The notes under the pieces: generated by a model
What the model was told of the DNA's origin: nothing
Databases searched by the model: none
The model's input: the letters and a program-made list of their open reading frames with translations, nothing else
Part shown: in pieces, positions 1-9,200 of the stretch
How positions within the stretch are numbered: the stretch's first letter is position 1
Layout of the letters: every line of letters begins with the position of its first letter
NCBI GenBank assembly: GCA_964436815.1
Contig: CAYTER010000027.1
Location: 1 to 28,439, forward strand
From: UBA993 sp964436815
Lineage (GTDB): Bacteria; Bacillota; Dethiobacteria; DTU022
Direction: 5' to 3'
DNA: 28,439 nt
Made by a program: the position numbers and the translations under genes

Positions 1-1224
1 GTCGCACTTCCTTCTGATTATTGATCCTTTGCTGATCGGATTGTCTGTTGCTGCTTCCAATTCAAGATTGACAATATAACTGTTGTGGGCCTCTTTCAGC
101 TCACTCGCACTGTTATGGTCAAGTATCCTCCTAACCCTTATCTCTATTACATCATCGTTGGCCGGATCAAGGATTTCGAGCAAATCACCTGCGGCAAAGC
201 GATTACGGGCACTGATCCTGATCAGGCCTGAAACAGTGTCATTATTTTCAACTGTGCCAACGAAATCATATTCCCTGATGTAAGAAGCATCTTTAATATA
301 CTCAGTGTTGTCTGCTTTTTCCGGCAGGTAAAAGCCGGTGGTGTATGGCCGGTGAGAAACCTTTTTCAGCTCCTCCAGCCATTCCTCTTTGAAATGATAA
401 TTTTCAGGAGAGCGGAAGTAGCTGTCCAGCGCCTGCCGGTAAATACGGGTTGTTGCCGCAACGTAGTAAGCAGTTTTCATCCGCCCTTCTATCTTCAGGC
501 TGTCCACCCCGGCAGCGTGCAGTTCGGGGATCTGTTCGATCAGACAGAGATCACGTGAATTCAAGATGTAGGTGCCCCGACCATCTTCATTAATGCTTAA
601 CTCTTCACTGCGGCCCACCTCCCTGATCCGGTATTCCCAGCGGCAGGGTTGGGTGCAAAGGCCGCGATTGGCCGAGCGGTTGTTCAGAAATTGTGAAAGC
701 AGGCAGCGGCCGGAATAAGAGATGCACATTGCCCCATGTATAAATAGCTCCAGCTCCGTTTCCGGGTTATTGTCCTTGATCACTCTCACCTGTTCAAGGC
801 TTAGCTCGCGCGCCAGCACAATCCGGCTAAGGCCATAACTGCTCCAAAACTTTACGCTTTCACTGTTAGTGGTGTTTGCCTGGGTGCTGAGGTGGATTTT
901 AACTGAAGGGCTGAGGCGCCGGATGATCGCCAGTACACCCGGATCAGAAATGATAAAGGCATCTATACCGAGGCCCAGTGCCTGATCCGCCAGAGATTCC
1001 ATCTCGCAAAGATCATTGTCGAAAGCGAAAATATTCAGGGCGAGATAGACCCGGCGTTCGTGAGCATGGGCAAAAGCAATACCTTCCTTTAGATCTTTAA
1101 TGCTGAAAGAAGCGCCGGGAGCCCGCAGGGAGTACGAGCTGATACCGCAGTAGACTGCGTCAGCTCCAAAGAGGATAGCGGTTTTAAGTTTTTCTAAGTT
1201 TCCGGCCGGCGCCAACAGTTCCAT
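1..1224 (-). CDS. Peptidase U32 family protein (RNA hydroxylase-like), 3' end off the window
   Basis: The frame is open from the ATG at 1224 to the window edge: 408 residues are visible and no stop is reached. The N-terminus (MELLAPAGNLEKLKTAI) and ADAVYCG are typical of the U32 family. The family signature is present at about 159-177 (ELFIHGAMC...GRC). Cysteines 167, 174, 190 and 194 match the four-cysteine set that binds an iron-sulfur cluster in U32 proteins such as TrhP, RlhA and UbiU/UbiV. Bacillota homologues make 5-hydroxyuridine in tRNA, so an RNA hydroxylation role is more likely than proteolysis, but the subgroup is inferred. It lies 63 nt downstream of the PLP enzyme gene on the same strand and may be cotranscribed. 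The ribosome site is weak (AGGGT). Homologues are about 410-450 residues, so little should be missing. Confidence 0.9.
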   Translation of the reverse strand, partial: MELLAPAGNLEKLKTAILFGADAVYCGISSYSLRAPGASFSIKDLKEGIAFAHAHERRVYLALNIFAFDNDLCEMESLADQALGLGIDAFIISDPGVLAIIRRLSPSVKIHLSTQANTTNSESVKFWSSYGLSRIVLARELSLEQVRVIKDNNPETELELFIHGAMCISYSGRCLLSQFLNNRSANRGLCTQPCRWEYRIREVGRSEELSINEDGRGTYILNSRDLCLIEQIPELHAAGVDSLKIEGRMKTAYYVAATTRIYRQALDSYFRSPENYHFKEEWLEELKKVSHRPYTTGFYLPEKADNTEYIKDASYIREYDFVGTVENNDTVSGLIRISARNRFAAGDLLEILDPANDDVIEIRVRRILDHNSASELKEAHNSYIVNLELEAATDNPISKGSIIRRKCD

Positions 1225-1287
1225 AAATTAATTATACCCTATCGCTGTCGGCGATGCAGGAGATGCTATTAAGCCCTGCCAGGGTTT

Positions 1288-2244
1288 CTATTGCCAGGGT
1301 AATCGTTCCAGATTTACATTACCGCCGGAGATAATCACCCCTGCTTTTAATCCGCTTAAGTCGATTTTTTTCTCCAGCAGCAGGCCGATTGGGACAGCTG
1401 ATGAAGGCTCAATGATCAACTTGGTTCTTTCCCAGATAAAGCGCATGCCTTCGATAATCGCTTCTTCGCTGACCGTTACGATCTGTTCAACCCGATCGCG
1501 GATAATGGGGAAGGTCAATTCACCAAGCGCCGTAAGCAGGCCGTCAGCAATGGTTTGCGGGTTTACTGAGGGAACAATCGTCCCGGTTTGCATTGAGCGG
1601 TAAGCGTCATCGGCCATTTCCGGTTCCGCTCCTATGACGCGGTAGTGCATGGATGAACCGGTAGCAGCCAGGGCGGTCCCACTGAGCAGTCCGCCCCCAC
1701 CAACCGGGGCGATCACCAGGTCAAGCTCGGGGTAGTCGTCGAGCAGCTCCAGCGCAGCCGTACCCTGTCCGGAAATAACCATTTCGTTATCGTAAGGATG
1801 AATCAGGACGGCGCCACTTTCATCCAAGACCTTAGAAAGCGCATTCTCGCGTGATTTTTGGTTTGGCTCACAGAAAGTGATCTGTCCCCCGTAACCTTTT
1901 ACAGCGTCTACTTTTACCGCTGTTGCGTTCTCCGGCATTACAATATAAGCGTCTATACCCCGTAATCTTGCTGCCAGGGCCAGGGCTTGGGCGTGGTTGC
2001 CGGAAGAATGAGTAGCCACGCCCCGGCCAGCTTCTTCATCTGAAAGGGAAAATACAGCGTTCACGGCGCCCCTGAATTTGAAAGCGCCGACTTTTTGCAG
2101 GTTTTCACACTTTAAAAAAACAGATACCCCTACCTCCCGGTCAAGACTCGCAGAAGTGATTACCGGTGTGCGGTGGGTATAAGGCCTGATTCTCTTTGCA
2201 GCCTGGCGCAGATCGGCAATAGTCAGTTTACTCACAGTGCTCAT
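1288..2244 (-). CDS. Serine racemase / threonine dehydratase-like PLP enzyme
   Basis: Fold-type II PLP enzyme of 318 residues without a C-terminal ACT domain. The PLP lysine is K56 in AFKFRGA, the substrate loop is SSGNHAQ (about 80-86), and the phosphate-binding glycine loop is GGGG at 182-185. E207, A211 and D213 have the spacing of the divalent-metal site known in serine racemase and related threonine dehydratases. Expected reactions are deamination of threonine/serine to 2-oxoacids plus ammonia, or serine racemisation; the sequence alone does not decide. Lack of an ACT domain argues against feedback-regulated biosynthetic IlvA. Start choice: AGGGGG directly abuts the ATG at 2244, whereas a GTG at 2235 (fourth codon) lies 9 nt from it and may be the true start. 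It is divergent from recC. Confidence 0.88.
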   Translation of the reverse strand: MSTVSKLTIADLRQAAKRIRPYTHRTPVITSASLDREVGVSVFLKCENLQKVGAFKFRGAVNAVFSLSDEEAGRGVATHSSGNHAQALALAARLRGIDAYIVMPENATAVKVDAVKGYGGQITFCEPNQKSRENALSKVLDESGAVLIHPYDNEMVISGQGTAALELLDDYPELDLVIAPVGGGGLLSGTALAATGSSMHYRVIGAEPEMADDAYRSMQTGTIVPSVNPQTIADGLLTALGELTFPIIRDRVEQIVTVSEEAIIEGMRFIWERTKLIIEPSSAVPIGLLLEKKIDLSGLKAGVIISGGNVNLERLPWQ

Positions 2245-2307
2245 CCCCCTGAGCGGTTTGGATGTTTAAAGGTTGTTCGGCGCATACAGATCAATTACAA
2301 TATAACC

Positions 2308-2336
2308 ATACTACCCAACCGCTGAATGCTTGGCAA
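2308..2336 (-). promoter_or_regulatory. Candidate sigma-70-type promoter for the PLP enzyme gene
   Basis: On the minus strand TTGCCA (2336-2331) is followed after 17 nt by TAGTAT (2313-2308), about 65 nt before the start codon. Its -35 box coincides with that of the opposing recC promoter. Confidence 0.42.
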
Positions 2337-2360
2337 GTTACCCTGTCCTACTGTTAGTAT
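2330..2360 (+). promoter_or_regulatory. Candidate promoter for recCBD
   Basis: TTGGCA (2330-2335), 19-nt spacer, TAGTAT (2355-2360) with an extended -10 TG at 2352-2353. It stands about 47 nt before the proposed recC start. The long spacer makes it weaker than consensus; the extended -10 compensates. Confidence 0.38.
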
Positions 2361-2390
2361 TTACTTTATCAAATTTCTTCGCCTGACCTG

Positions 2391-2397
2391 AAGGGAG
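2391..2397 (+). promoter_or_regulatory. Ribosome binding site that sets the recC start
   Basis: AAGGGAG lies 9 nt before an in-frame CTG at 2407. No in-frame ATG, GTG or TTG exists between the upstream in-frame stop (2389-2391) and the TTG at 2455, which would lie 57 nt from this site. Confidence 0.6.
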
Positions 2398-2406
2398 CGG
2401 GTTTCG

Positions 2407-5400
2407 CTGATTGAACTGATTTATTCGAACCGGACTGAACGCCTCCTGGACGAGTTGGTCAGGGATTTAGCGCAGAGAAGGCAAAATGGCGCTCACCCGC
2501 TCGATCCGATCGAGATTGTTGTTCCCAACCGTAATATGGAAACCTGGGTAACTCTTAATCTTGCGCAAAAGGCGGGAGTGGCAGCCAACCTGAATTTTCG
2601 CCGCCTCGAGCGTTTTATCGGCGATCTGGTCGCTACAGTCCTGCCGGGCCGCTATAAAGCCGTTGATCTTGATCTGGTTGAGGGAGCAATCCTGGCCTGC
2701 CTGCTTGATGATAATATTATATCCGGGGCTGAATTTTCCCCGGTCAGGGAATACCTGAACACCGGTGATGGTGTAACCGGAAAGCCTGCATCCGACCGGT
2801 ACCTGGCTGCTGACGGCTCAGATCTGCGCCGTGTTCAACTCGCAGCCCGCCTGGCTTTTCTCTTTCAGGAATATTCCTTTTCCCGGCCGGAAATGATCAC
2901 TGCCTGGCGTGACCAGGGTAAGGCTGATAACGCTGCCACCGGCAAAAACCCGTTTCCCCTGGCCAATCCCCTGTTTACCGATCCCTCTCTGGCCGACTCC
3001 TCTTTTGCTGATACTGCAGCCTGGCAGCAGGCATTATGGACTGCCGTTTTCGGCCCGGATGGCATTCTCGATCATCATCCTCCTGAAGATGGCAGCAGAT
3101 GGCTTACCCTGGAGCAGCTAGCCCTGGACCAGCAGTTTTTCAGTGAACTGAAGAAAATTAACCTGCCTGTAGTGCATATTTTTGGCATATCCTATGTGGC
3201 GCGAATTTTTCAGCTGCTCTTTGCCCGTTTGGGTGAGGCAGGCACATTGAGAATTTATACCTTAAACCCCTGTGCAGAATTCTGGGAAGATGTAGAAACC
3301 GACCGTGAATATTTTTATCGCCTCGATCGGGAGCTAAACAGCCGCACTAAGCGCTTATGGACGGAAACGGGCGAACCCGAAACCGATGATCCTTTCGGTC
3401 TCTTTGACGCTGATACACCGGCCCTTAAGTACTGGGGCAGGCCGGGTCGTGAATATGTGCGCCTGTTGGGAGAATTAACCGACTGTGATTTTGAAAGCGC
3501 TTTCGAAAACCCGCAGGCAGAAAAAGAAAACCTGCTGCAGAAGCTGCAGGCTGATATTCTTTTCCGCGAGCCGGAAAAGAATCTTGGGGAAGAGGGCGGC
3601 GAACCTGAACAGCCAGATCAATCGATCAGGCTGGTGGCGGCGCCCTCAGTGCGCCGGGAGGTTGAGTGGGTGGCGGACGAGATTTGGCGGCTGATGCGCG
3701 AAGATCAACCGCAGGGTGGGCAGCTGCCACTTCGATTCAGCGATCTAGCCATTATTGTCAACAACGCCGGACGCGATCTCTACCTGCCCCAGATCGAAGC
3801 AGTCTTCGCAGCCTCTCACCATCTGCCGGCCAGCATCTCAGATCTGCCCGGCACCGCCGGCAGCAGGATGATTGAAGCGATGAATCTCCTCCTGCAGCTG
3901 CCTTTTAGCCGGTTCTCTCGAAATGATCTGTTAACCTTAATCAGCCATCCGGCAATAATCGGTCAGCTTGAAGATCTGTCCCCTGACGATCTGGCCCAGG
4001 TTGCCGAACAGCTCGGAATCGTTTATGGGATGGATCACAGCGATCACCTGGATACCTATATCGATGAGGATGTCTTTAACTGGGATCAGGCTGTCCGCCG
4101 CCTGGCCCTTGGGGCTTTAATGACCGGGGAAAAGAGTGGCGACAAAAGAATTTTTACAACTGCCCGGGGCAGGTGGTTGGTGGAAGAGGCCTTGCCATCC
4201 ATTTCTGCGCAGTCTGCAGCGCGATTTGGCCTCCTGCTGCGCTCTCTGTTCGCCGATGCCTGTTTTGTCCGCCGCCGAAAACTGACTCTTACCGAGTGGT
4301 CTGAATTCTATGCTGCCCAGGTTAATCATTATCTGCAGACAGGCAGCAGCACAGATGACCACGACCGTTTGCGCATTCTCAATGCCCTGGGTCGGCTTGA
4401 AAAAATGGATCTGGGGTATAAGGTCAGCGGCCGGATAGCAGCAGAACTGGCCAATCGTTCCCTCTCTTCACTATCCGGCGGCCGCGGACGTTACCTGGCC
4501 GAGGGAGTGGTCGTTTCTTCTTTTCTGCCGATGAGGGCAATCCCTTTCAGGGCGGTTTTCCTGCTCGGCCTCGGTGAAGGGCTCTTCCCTGCTTCAGGAC
4601 GCCGGGATGCCCTGGATCTCAGGGCGGTAAAGCGTCGGGCCGGTGACGTTGATCCCTCAGAGCGTGATCGCTATATGTTTTTGGAAACTTTGTTATGTGC
4701 GCGTGATCGATTATATCTCTCCTATGTGCAGAGAGACGAGCAGACTGGCAATCTGCTGCAGCCGTCCGCGGTGATCCAGGAATTAATGCATATCCTGAGA
4801 AAGGGTTACCTGGGCGATGACGGCATGGAGAAGCTGATTGTTGCTCCTCCTCTTCGGCGTTATGATAATGCCCGGATAATTGATCAAACCTATATGGATG
4901 AAGCCCGGGTAGAGTTTCAGATCCACGAGATCGCCCGCAGCAGGCGTGAAGGCGCTTCTGCAGCAAACCTCGATCCTGTCAGACCGGATCAGGCAGTACA
5001 GGCTGCTGCTTCGGGGCTCAGCGATCAGTGGCAAAAACTTTCATCAATGCTTTTGCTTCCGGAAAACCCACCGCCGGCAACTTTTACGGGAGCAGGCAGC
5101 CTGACTATTTCGGAAACACCGAATACTAAAGCAGAGCTTGTGAGTTTAAGCGTCTCAAATCTGCGCCGGTTTCTTGAATGCCCGATGCAGGGATGGGCCG
5201 CAGCAATGCTAGGTTTGCCGGGAGACGAAGAAGACCTGGCTGATCGCGACGAAGAAGATTTTGAGATAAACAGAATGCTTGAGACAATGCATTTACGTGA
5301 AATTTTTGTTGATGCTTCAGCCTGCGGTGAGAGCCTGGAGGACCTATACAGAGAGAGAACAGCCAGACTCCGTCTGGCCGGAAACGTGCCGGTAGGTTTG

Positions 5401-6252
5401 CCGGGCCGGGTAATGATGGAGAAACACCTGCAAATATTAAACGGCTGGCAGCGCGAGCTGTTTAACCTGAATAAGTGTGAAGAGCCTTTTACTTTAGAGC
5501 GGGTGCGTTTTGGACGCCCCGCAGAAAAATGCAGCACCGCTAATATTTTTGATTCGCTGCTGCTTGAAGTGCCGGTTCGAAACTGCATGCCTGATCCAGA
5601 AGCAGACCTGATATCGGTCCGGATCAGCGGGATCTCCGAAAGCTTACTCCATAATAACCTGACAACAGTTACTCTGCAGCCTTCAAAGCCACCGTCTTAC
5701 CCGAACAGCGCCGGGCAGCTGGAGCGTATCTACAGGCTGCTTCTAAGAGGCGTTATGGATCACATCCTCCTGTCGGCTGCAGAGGTGGCCGGTACAGGAA
5801 CAAGAAAGACTGTGCTGATCTATGCCGATGGCAATGGCGAAAGCAAAAGTTTTTCCTTAAATCTTTTGCCGCTCGATTCTGCAAGCGCCCGCAGTTGGTT
5901 AACGGCAGTAACTGCTGATTTGCTCAACGATTCTCATGCCTACCTCTTGCCCTGTGAAGCGATATTTCTCGACTTCGCCCGCCAGAAGAAAGCCCATCGG
6001 GATCATAAAGCTGTAGCAGATTCAGCAGACAGCGGCGCAAATAAACCATTTGTTTACAGTCCCGACGGAGAATGGTTGTGCGCGGCGGTGCAGGATCTGG
6101 CTGCCGGTGAATTTAAGCGTTTTTCCAGCCTTTGGGGTCCGGTTCCCCAACCGCGCCGCTATAATCCGCCGGAACCCGCTCAAGCGGCGGCAATAGTTGA
6201 AAGGCGCCTTGGACCGCTTTTTAAGTTGTTTCTAAGCACGGAGGGCTTTTAA
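2407..6252 (+). CDS. recC: Exodeoxyribonuclease V gamma subunit RecC
   Basis: RecC is the scaffold and Chi-recognising subunit of RecBCD, the double-strand-break resection enzyme. The N-terminus (IELIYSNRTERLLDELV, then IVVPNRNMETWVTL) is the usual RecC opening. The middle has RecC-like RMIEAMNLLLQLPFSRFSR and the conserved PFRAVFLLGLGEGLFP followed by SERDRYMFLETLL. No intact helicase Walker motif is present, as expected for RecC's degenerate helicase fold. The C-terminal CxxC-type cluster of AddB is not seen. Length is about 1281 residues against 1122 in E. coli. The family-conserved N-terminus begins upstream of the first standard start (TTG 2455), so I place the start at CTG 2407, 9 nt after AAGGGAG; ATT at 2410 is an alternative. 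Its TAA overlaps the recB ATG by one base (TAATG), implying translational coupling. Confidence 0.88.
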   Translation: MIELIYSNRTERLLDELVRDLAQRRQNGAHPLDPIEIVVPNRNMETWVTLNLAQKAGVAANLNFRRLERFIGDLVATVLPGRYKAVDLDLVEGAILACLLDDNIISGAEFSPVREYLNTGDGVTGKPASDRYLAADGSDLRRVQLAARLAFLFQEYSFSRPEMITAWRDQGKADNAATGKNPFPLANPLFTDPSLADSSFADTAAWQQALWTAVFGPDGILDHHPPEDGSRWLTLEQLALDQQFFSELKKINLPVVHIFGISYVARIFQLLFARLGEAGTLRIYTLNPCAEFWEDVETDREYFYRLDRELNSRTKRLWTETGEPETDDPFGLFDADTPALKYWGRPGREYVRLLGELTDCDFESAFENPQAEKENLLQKLQADILFREPEKNLGEEGGEPEQPDQSIRLVAAPSVRREVEWVADEIWRLMREDQPQGGQLPLRFSDLAIIVNNAGRDLYLPQIEAVFAASHHLPASISDLPGTAGSRMIEAMNLLLQLPFSRFSRNDLLTLISHPAIIGQLEDLSPDDLAQVAEQLGIVYGMDHSDHLDTYIDEDVFNWDQAVRRLALGALMTGEKSGDKRIFTTARGRWLVEEALPSISAQSAARFGLLLRSLFADACFVRRRKLTLTEWSEFYAAQVNHYLQTGSSTDDHDRLRILNALGRLEKMDLGYKVSGRIAAELANRSLSSLSGGRGRYLAEGVVVSSFLPMRAIPFRAVFLLGLGEGLFPASGRRDALDLRAVKRRAGDVDPSERDRYMFLETLLCARDRLYLSYVQRDEQTGNLLQPSAVIQELMHILRKGYLGDDGMEKLIVAPPLRRYDNARIIDQTYMDEARVEFQIHEIARSRREGASAANLDPVRPDQAVQAAASGLSDQWQKLSSMLLLPENPPPATFTGAGSLTISETPNTKAELVSLSVSNLRRFLECPMQGWAAAMLGLPGDEEDLADRDEEDFEINRMLETMHLREIFVDASACGESLEDLYRERTARLRLAGNVPVGLPGRVMMEKHLQILNGWQRELFNLNKCEEPFTLERVRFGRPAEKCSTANIFDSLLLEVPVRNCMPDPEADLISVRISGISESLLHNNLTTVTLQPSKPPSYPNSAGQLERIYRLLLRGVMDHILLSAAEVAGTGTRKTVLIYADGNGESKSFSLNLLPLDSASARSWLTAVTADLLNDSHAYLLPCEAIFLDFARQKKAHRDHKAVADSADSGANKPFVYSPDGEWLCAAVQDLAAGEFKRFSSLWGPVPQPRRYNPPEPAQAAAIVERRLGPLFKLFLSTEGF

Positions 6253-9200
6253 TGACCATAACCTACTACCGGAAACCCGATATTTTAGCCCGCCCTGAGC
6301 TGGAAAAAGGTCACGTCATTATTGAAGCATCAGCAGGAACAGGAAAAACATTTACCCTTGAACATCTTGTTCTCGATTTGATCATTAACCATACCGCCGG
6401 CGTGGAAGAAATTCTGGTTGTTACCTTTACCGATGCTGCAACCCGTGAACTGCGGGAGAGGGTCAGAGCCCTGATTCAAAGAGTCCGGGATGAGAGCAGT
6501 GAGACGGAGCCGGCCTGCAGTCCTGAACTGTATTGGAAGATTGATGAAAAAACGCGGGTGCGGTTAAACGAAGCGCTGTTCCGCTTTGACGGCGCTTCAA
6601 TTTCCACCATTCACGGGTTTTGTCACGGGGTTTTAACGGAGCAGGCTTTTTTGAGCGGCCGGCTTTTTGAACAGCAGCATGCTGATGGCCGGGAAATATT
6701 TGGCCTTGCTTTCCGGGAAGAACTGCGCGTTGTTCTGGCCGAGACAGGGCCGGATGGTGAAGCGCTGCGGCGCTGGCTAACCAACGAGAACAAACTGTCC
6801 AGCCTTGAAGTATTTTTATACGGTTGTCACCGCGAAGGCTTTCCGGACCGGACTAAAGTAACTCCGGCCTGGGATCCTGATCGATTTCTGGATACCTTAA
6901 GCAAGATACCTGCGGCAGCGGAGCTGAAAAAAGCCGGTTCTGAAGTATTCAGCCATACAAGGACCCTAAATGCTTACAACTCAATCATTGATCGCCTGTT
7001 TGAAGTGGTTGAAGCATGCAGTTCAGCTTCGCTTTCCCTTGACCGAAGCCTGCCTTTCCAGCAGTGGATAAAAGAGAGCAAACCAAGAACCCTGGATGGG
7101 GTAAGCGATAAAGAAATAGGTCATTTAATCCGGTTGGGGCAAGCTGATCAGGCTCCCGGAGCGCTGGCCGGCCTTTCGGCTATTTTGTCTGAATTAGAAT
7201 CTCAGGGTTCGACTCTTGAAAGTTATCTGATCTATCAGTTCCTGCCAAGGGTCCAGACCCGCCTGTCTGCCAGAAAACGTTTACTAGGCCTGCTTGATTA
7301 CGACGATATGCTGCTGGGAGTCTACAAAGCCCTCAGCGGGGCGGGCAGCAGGGTCCTGATAGAAGCACTGCGAAGACGCTGGAAATACGCCCTGGTCGAT
7401 GAATTTCAGGATACTGATCCGGTGCAGTGGGCAATTTTCAGGCGCATATTTGTTGATCAAGCCCCGCATCACCGGCTCTTTGTCATCGGTGATCCGAAAC
7501 AGGCCATCTATGGTTTCAGGGGGGCGGATCTGCACACCTATGATCAGGCCAGGACCTATCTTATTTCTCATGTTAATGCTTCACGGTTGCCGCTGGTCTA
7601 TAATTTTCGCTCTTCAGCCGCGATGATTGATGCGGTTAACGAAATATTCCTAATAAAAAACAGCGCCGGCGCTGGCTATTTCAGCGGCTTGAACCGTTAC
7701 GAGGAACCGGTTGAATGCGGCGACCCGGAACGCCGGGCCGAGGAAGAGGGGCTGCCGTTGGCGCCTGTTCAGCTGCTTCATTTAAGCTGTGAAAGTGGGC
7801 CCCTTAAAAAAGAGGCGCTCACTGAAGGGCTGGCTGTTTTTATCGCCAGCGAGATCAGGCGATTGACCGATCCACGCTGCGGGTTGGTTACAGCCGCCAG
7901 AGACCGTGAACCGGCCGCGATCAAGCTAAATGATATTTTCATCCTTACCCGGACCTTCGCTGAAGGGCAACGCATTGGCAAAGTGCTCAGACGATACGGC
8001 ATTAATCATGCTTTTTACAAGCAGGATGGGCTTTTCCAGACAGAAGAAGCCTCAAACGTTTACCGCCTGCTGCGGGCTATCAGTTTACCCGGACAGCCTG
8101 AGGCCAGGCTGCAGGCCTGGTTAACCCCATTTTTCAGCATCCCGCTGGCAGAGCTCTCTGCCTGGCGGGACGCACCGGAAAGCTATCCCCAGGTTGCTTT
8201 GTTTCTCAAATGGAAGCAGCTTGCTGACAGGCAAGCCTGGTCAAGATTCTTTGATGCGCTGGTAACCGATTCGGGCATTGTCAGGCGCCTGATCTTTACC
8301 GGCGATGAGAGGGCGCTGACCAATTACCTGCATCTGCTTGAGCTGCTCCAGGCTGAAGCGCATGCGCGGCCGCTAACTTTAAGGGAACTGGTCAGAGACC
8401 TGAAAGCTAAAATTGATGAGCGTGGGCAGCAGGAAGGCCGGGAGAGCAATATTCAAAGGCTTGAAACGGACAAAGATGCGGTGCAGATTATGACCATGCA
8501 CAAGGCTAAAGGCCTTGAAGCGGAGGTTGTCTTTCTAGGCGGCGGTTTTGGCAATCCTCCCTCCGGTGGATTAAAAACGGAGATTTACCACATCGATAAC
8601 AGGCGATACCTGCACATCGGCAATGCTGCAGGTGCAATTGCCGACCTGATTAGAGCAGAACGGCGGCAGGAAAATGAGCGTTTAATTTACGTCGCTCTGA
8701 CCCGGGCCAAGTCAAAACTCTACCTGCCATATTTCGGCCCGGCTCCGGAAGCAACCCCTGCTGAAAGACATTATGGCTACCGGTACTTAGGAGAAATGTA
8801 CAGCGCTCTGCAGCGTCAGCTGGAAACGCTTGCCAGCAACGGAAAATTTAATAACCAACAGCTCTACCAGGTGCGGGAGGTAATCTGCGGCAGCAGCCCT
8901 GGCAGCGATGAGCCGGCGGAAAAACCCGATGATCTTTGGTGCGAACCTGGTTTACTTGAGCAGCCGATCTCAAAAGCAGTTGAGGCCAAAGGGCTTGAAG
9001 CAGCTCACCGGGGGATCATTGTTACCAGCTATACCCGCATGAAAAGCGGGATCAGTTCTTCTGCGAAGGGTGATGAGGCCGGCAATCCGGAGGCTTTGCG
9101 CAGCGAAGAAGTTGCCGCAGAAAGCGAAGTTGTTAATCCGTCTCCGGCAGCCCTGGAGCTGCCGGGCGGTAAAGAAACAGGAATCTTTTTACATGCCTTA

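Noticed and set aside
1225..1287. TATAAT-like box and small ATCGC/GCGAT hairpin between the PLP enzyme and U32 genes
   Set aside because: No -35 box, and the hairpin has no T-run on the minus strand; too weak to call a promoter or terminator.
3530..3555. Palindrome-like CTGCAGAAGCTGCAG within recC
   Set aside because: Explained by coding for LLQKLQA with repeated CTGCAG codon pairs; no second copy or regulatory context.
5025..5588. 187-codon minus-strand open frame inside recC
   Set aside because: It is antisense to a well-supported recC and its translation is rich in Ser/Arg/Lys with no recognisable pattern; a frame shadow.
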